In this document: positions 30,513-32,700 of the stretch, piece after piece
Position numbering within the stretch: the first letter of the stretch is position 1
Layout of the letters: the number at the start of each line of letters is the position of its first letter
Source: Streptomyces sp. G44
GTDB taxonomy: Bacteria; Actinomycetota; Actinomycetes; Streptomycetales; Streptomycetaceae
Assembly (NCBI RefSeq): GCF_016905445.1
Contig: NZ_JAFEXF010000072.1
Coordinates: 1-32,700 of the forward strand
Length of the DNA: 32,700 nt
Reading direction: 5' to 3'
The notes under the pieces: model-generated
The model's database searches: none
What the model was told of the DNA's origin: nothing
The model's input: the letters and a program-made list of their open reading frames with translations, nothing else
Program-made: the position numbers and the translations under genes

Positions 30513-31348
30513 ACGCCTCCACAGCCCCCGCCCCCGCCGCGGCGGCCGTCGTCCGCCCGCGCCCGCCGGCCCCGTCGGCGCCGCGCAACTCCCTGACCAT
30601 GCTGCGCCGCAACCTCAAGCACGCCCGCCGCTACCCGGCCATGACGATCAGCCTGGTCAGCATGCCCATCGCCATGCTGCTGCTGTTCAACTACGTCTTC
30701 GGCGGCACGATGTCGGCCGGCATGGGCGGCCGGGGATCCGGCGACTACATCGCGTACCTCGTCCCCGGCATCCTGCTCATGGCCGTCGGCTCGGGCGTCC
30801 TGCCCACCACGGTCGGCGTCTGCACCGACATGACCGAGGGCATCGTGGCCCGCTTCCGGACGATGCCGATCAACGGCTCCTCGATCCTCACGGGGCGTGT
30901 CGTCGGCGCCGTCATCCAGACGCTGCTCAGCATCGTCCTCGTCATCGGCGTCGCCTTCCTCGTCGGCTTCCGCTCCGGCGCCGAGCCCGTCGAGTGGCTC
31001 GCCGCGGCCGGCCTGCTCGCCCTCATCTGCGGCGCCCTCACCTGGCTCGCGGTCGCGCTCGGCCAACTGGTCAAGGCCCCCGAGGCGGCCAGCAGCGTCG
31101 CCCTGCCCTTCTCCTTCCTGCTGCCGTTCCTCAGCAGCGCCTTCGTACCGCTCGACTCGATGCCCGACTGGCTGCGCCACTTCGCCGAATGGCAGCCCTA
31201 CACCGCCTTCATCGAGACCCTGCGCGGCCTGCTCCTCGGCGACGAGATCGGCCGGTACGGGCCGCTGGCCGTCGGCTGGGGCGTCCTGATCGCCGTCGGC
31301 GGCTTCCTCTGGGCGCGGTCCCTGTTCAACCGCGACGCCACCCGCTGA
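30509..31348 (+). CDS. ABC-2 type exporter permease (DrrB type)
   Basis: Encodes 279 residues. A Pro/Ala-rich N-terminal tail (about 35 residues) precedes six hydrophobic segments (starting at AMTISLVSMPIAMLLLFNYVFGG and ending at AVGWGVLIAVGGFLWA). The block DYIAYLVPGILLMAVGSGVLPTTVG and the EGIVARFRTMPI loop are characteristic of DrrB-type ABC-2 permeases, and LPFLSSAFVPLDSMP is typical of the fifth segment. ATG 30509 overlaps the DrrA stop. It partners the ATPase. Together they form a two-component exporter. Confidence 0.94.
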   Translation: MNASTAPAPAAAAVVRPRPPAPSAPRNSLTMLRRNLKHARRYPAMTISLVSMPIAMLLLFNYVFGGTMSAGMGGRGSGDYIAYLVPGILLMAVGSGVLPTTVGVCTDMTEGIVARFRTMPINGSSILTGRVVGAVIQTLLSIVLVIGVAFLVGFRSGAEPVEWLAAAGLLALICGALTWLAVALGQLVKAPEAASSVALPFSFLLPFLSSAFVPLDSMPDWLRHFAEWQPYTAFIETLRGLLLGDEIGRYGPLAVGWGVLIAVGGFLWARSLFNRDATR

Positions 31349-31471
31349 GACACCGCGGCTTGTCGGCCCCCGCCAATCGGCCCGCCCCGAGGTGCGGCGG
31401 CGCCGGTCGGCCGCTACGGTGCGGGGACAGTGTGCGTCAGCGGCCACTGTGAGCCGTCTCTCAGTCGGCCG

Positions 31472-31488
31472 GGCCGCCACCGGCGGCC
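31472..31488. terminator. Possible terminator hairpin between the exporter and accB
   Basis: GGCCGCC (31472-31478) pairs with GGCGGCC (31482-31488) around an ACC loop, 124 bases after the permease stop. The T tract is absent. Apart from this hairpin, a TGTGG/CCACA hairpin (31506-31520) and a possible small frame (31533-31643), I see nothing in the 304-base gap 31349-31652. Confidence 0.4.
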
Positions 31489-31532
31489 GTCGTGCGGACG
31501 GTTCTTGTGGAAACCCCACAGAAGGCGGGGCC

Positions 31533-31643
31533 ATGAACAGTCACTTCTTCAGCAACCCCGCTCCCTTCTGTCCGGGGGTGCCAGGAAAACGGCCCGGAGA
31601 CTGTACGGAGTCGACGGTCCGTTTCCCCGTGGGCGCTCCGTAA
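31533..31643 (+). CDS. Possible 36-residue open frame upstream of accB
   Basis: ATG 31533 opens a short frame (MNSHFFSNPAPFCPG onward) ending at TAA 31641-31643. AAGG lies seven bases before the ATG. The TAA stop, rare in this genome type, is also the start of the accB -10-like element TAAGGT. There are two Cys and several Phe near the start but no recognisable domain. It may be a chance frame or a leader peptide for accB; the evidence is weak. Confidence 0.25.
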   Translation: MNSHFFSNPAPFCPGVPGKRPGDCTESTVRFPVGAP

Positions 31644-31652
31644 GGTCGCTAC

Positions 31653-32700
31653 ATGACCGTTTTGGACGAGACCGCCTCCACCGGGGGCGAGCCCACCGAC
31701 GCGCGTGGGCGTGTGGCCGAACTGCACGGGATCCGCGCGGAGGCGCTGCGCGGCCCCAGCGAGAAGGCGACCGAGGCCCAGCACGCCAAGGGCAAGCTGA
31801 CCGCACGGGAGCGGATCGAGCTGCTTCTCGACCCGGGCTCGTTCAATGAGGTCGAGCAGCTGCGCAGGCACCGGGCCACGGGCTTCGGCCTGGAGGCCAA
31901 GAAGCCGTACACCGACGGTGTCATCACCGGCTGGGGCACGGTGGAGGGCCGCACGGTCTTCGTCTACGCGCACGACTTCCGCATCTTCGGCGGCGCGCTG
32001 GGCGAGGCCCACGCCACGAAGATCCACAAGATCATGGACATGGCCATCGCGGCCGGTGCCCCGCTGGTCTCGCTGAACGACGGCGCGGGCGCCCGCATCC
32101 AGGAGGGCGTCAGCGCCCTCGCGGGGTACGGCGGCATCTTCCAGCGCAACACCAAGGCGTCCGGTGTCATCCCGCAGATCAGCGTGATGCTCGGCCCGTG
32201 CGCGGGCGGCGCGGCCTACAGCCCCGCCCTCACCGACTTCGTCTTCATGGTCCGCGAGACCTCCCAGATGTTCATCACCGGCCCCGACGTGGTCCGCGCG
32301 GTGACGGGCGAGGAGATCACCCAGAACGGCCTGGGCGGCGCGGACGTGCACGCCGAGACCTCCGGTGTGTGCCACTTCGCGTACGACGACGAGGAGACCT
32401 GCCTCGCCGAGGTGCGCTACCTCATCTCGATGCTCCCCTCGAACAACCGGGAGAACCCCCCGGCGCACGAGTCGCAGGACCCGGCCGAGCGCCGCTCGGA
32501 CGTCCTGCTCGACCTGGTCCCGGCGGACGGCAACCGCCCGTACGACATGGCCAAGGTCATCGAGGAGCTCGTCGACGACGGCGACTACCTGGAGGTCCAC
32601 GAGCGCTGGGCGCGGAACATCATCTGCGCGCTGGCCCGTCTGGACGGCAAGGTGGTGGGCATCGTCGCCAACCAGCCGCAGGCCCTGGCCGGTGTCCTGG
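31653..32700 (+). CDS. accB: Acyl-CoA carboxylase beta (carboxyltransferase) subunit, 3' cut by window edge
   Basis: About 349 residues are visible from ATG 31653; the typical protein is about 530. The N-terminal carboxyltransferase half is clear: HAKGKLTARERIELLLDPGS, the FGGALGEAHATKI block, NDGAGARIQEGVSALAGYGGIFQRN, GPCAGGAAYSPALTDF and SQMFITGPDVV. It transfers CO2 from carboxybiotin to acetyl-CoA or propionyl-CoA, supplying malonyl-CoA or methylmalonyl-CoA. The sequence resembles Streptomyces AccB (MTVLDE start) more than PccB; the specificity residue lies beyond the edge. There is no SD; a -10-like TAAGGT (31641-31646) ends six bases before the ATG. The partner biotin-carrying subunit is not in view. 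Confidence 0.93.
   Translation, partial: MTVLDETASTGGEPTDARGRVAELHGIRAEALRGPSEKATEAQHAKGKLTARERIELLLDPGSFNEVEQLRRHRATGFGLEAKKPYTDGVITGWGTVEGRTVFVYAHDFRIFGGALGEAHATKIHKIMDMAIAAGAPLVSLNDGAGARIQEGVSALAGYGGIFQRNTKASGVIPQISVMLGPCAGGAAYSPALTDFVFMVRETSQMFITGPDVVRAVTGEEITQNGLGGADVHAETSGVCHFAYDDEETCLAEVRYLISMLPSNNRENPPAHESQDPAERRSDVLLDLVPADGNRPYDMAKVIEELVDDGDYLEVHERWARNIICALARLDGKVVGIVANQPQALAGVL

Noticed and set aside
31430..31520. GTG frame (VCVSGHCEPS) as a cysteine-type leader peptide for accB
   Set aside because: It does not stop before running out of frame into accB, and the Cys codons are not clustered.

Overview
The window is high-GC DNA with codons ending mostly in G/C, Tat-type signal peptides, Shine-Dalgarno (SD) sites mixed with apparently leaderless genes, and protein families typical of Streptomyces. 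The gene order (PucR regulator, proline dehydrogenase, P5C dehydrogenase, then leuB, ilvE, a two-gene urease, cimA, accB) resembles what I remember of the S. coelicolor SCO5518-SCO5535 region; that comparison is from memory and was not checked. I see no tRNA, rRNA, CRISPR array, transposase or phage gene.

Layout. 1-3566: proline catabolism, with a PucR-type regulator (cut by the left edge) divergent from proline dehydrogenase and pruA. 3658-4587: secreted class A beta-lactamase. 4663-9064: a redox island with a MerR regulator divergent from an Old Yellow Enzyme, a nitroreductase, and an MDR-type enone reductase divergent from a LysR regulator. 9065-9408: a structured non-coding stretch and a 44-residue protein. 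9402-11012: Tat-exported purple-acid-phosphatase-like enzyme. 11141-13545: leuB and ilvE. 13546-14109: a gene-free block of repeats. 14110-15812: TetR regulator divergent from a second MDR oxidoreductase, with a 17-bp palindrome between them. 15852-21020: an NCS1 permease divergent from a urease gamma/beta fusion, a divergent urease alpha subunit and an agmatine-deiminase-like enzyme. 21081-22588: a membrane-anchored DUF4352-like protein and a TetR regulator. 22708-24551: cimA behind a leader peptide with two Ile codons and an intrinsic terminator, i.e. an attenuator. 24618-31348: a TPM-like membrane protein, an alpha/beta hydrolase, YceI, a ribbon-helix-helix (RHH) protein, a DUF4097 protein and a DrrAB-type ABC exporter. 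31653 to the right edge: accB.

How the genes fit together. leuB, ilvE and cimA form a loose branched-chain amino acid neighbourhood, not one operon; each has its own promoter or leader. Proline dehydrogenase and PruA convert proline to glutamate. The urease block lacks the ureDEFG accessory genes locally and is joined to an agmatine-deiminase-like gene. The alpha subunit keeps every nickel ligand but has lost the mobile-flap cysteine. I propose as inference that this is a polyamine or guanidino-compound pathway in which the urease homologue cleaves a substituted urea such as N-carbamoylputrescine.

A recurring feature is a TAnnnT-like -10 element ending 6-7 bases before the start codon, with no SD, for about nine genes. 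These look like leaderless transcripts and help fix their start codons.
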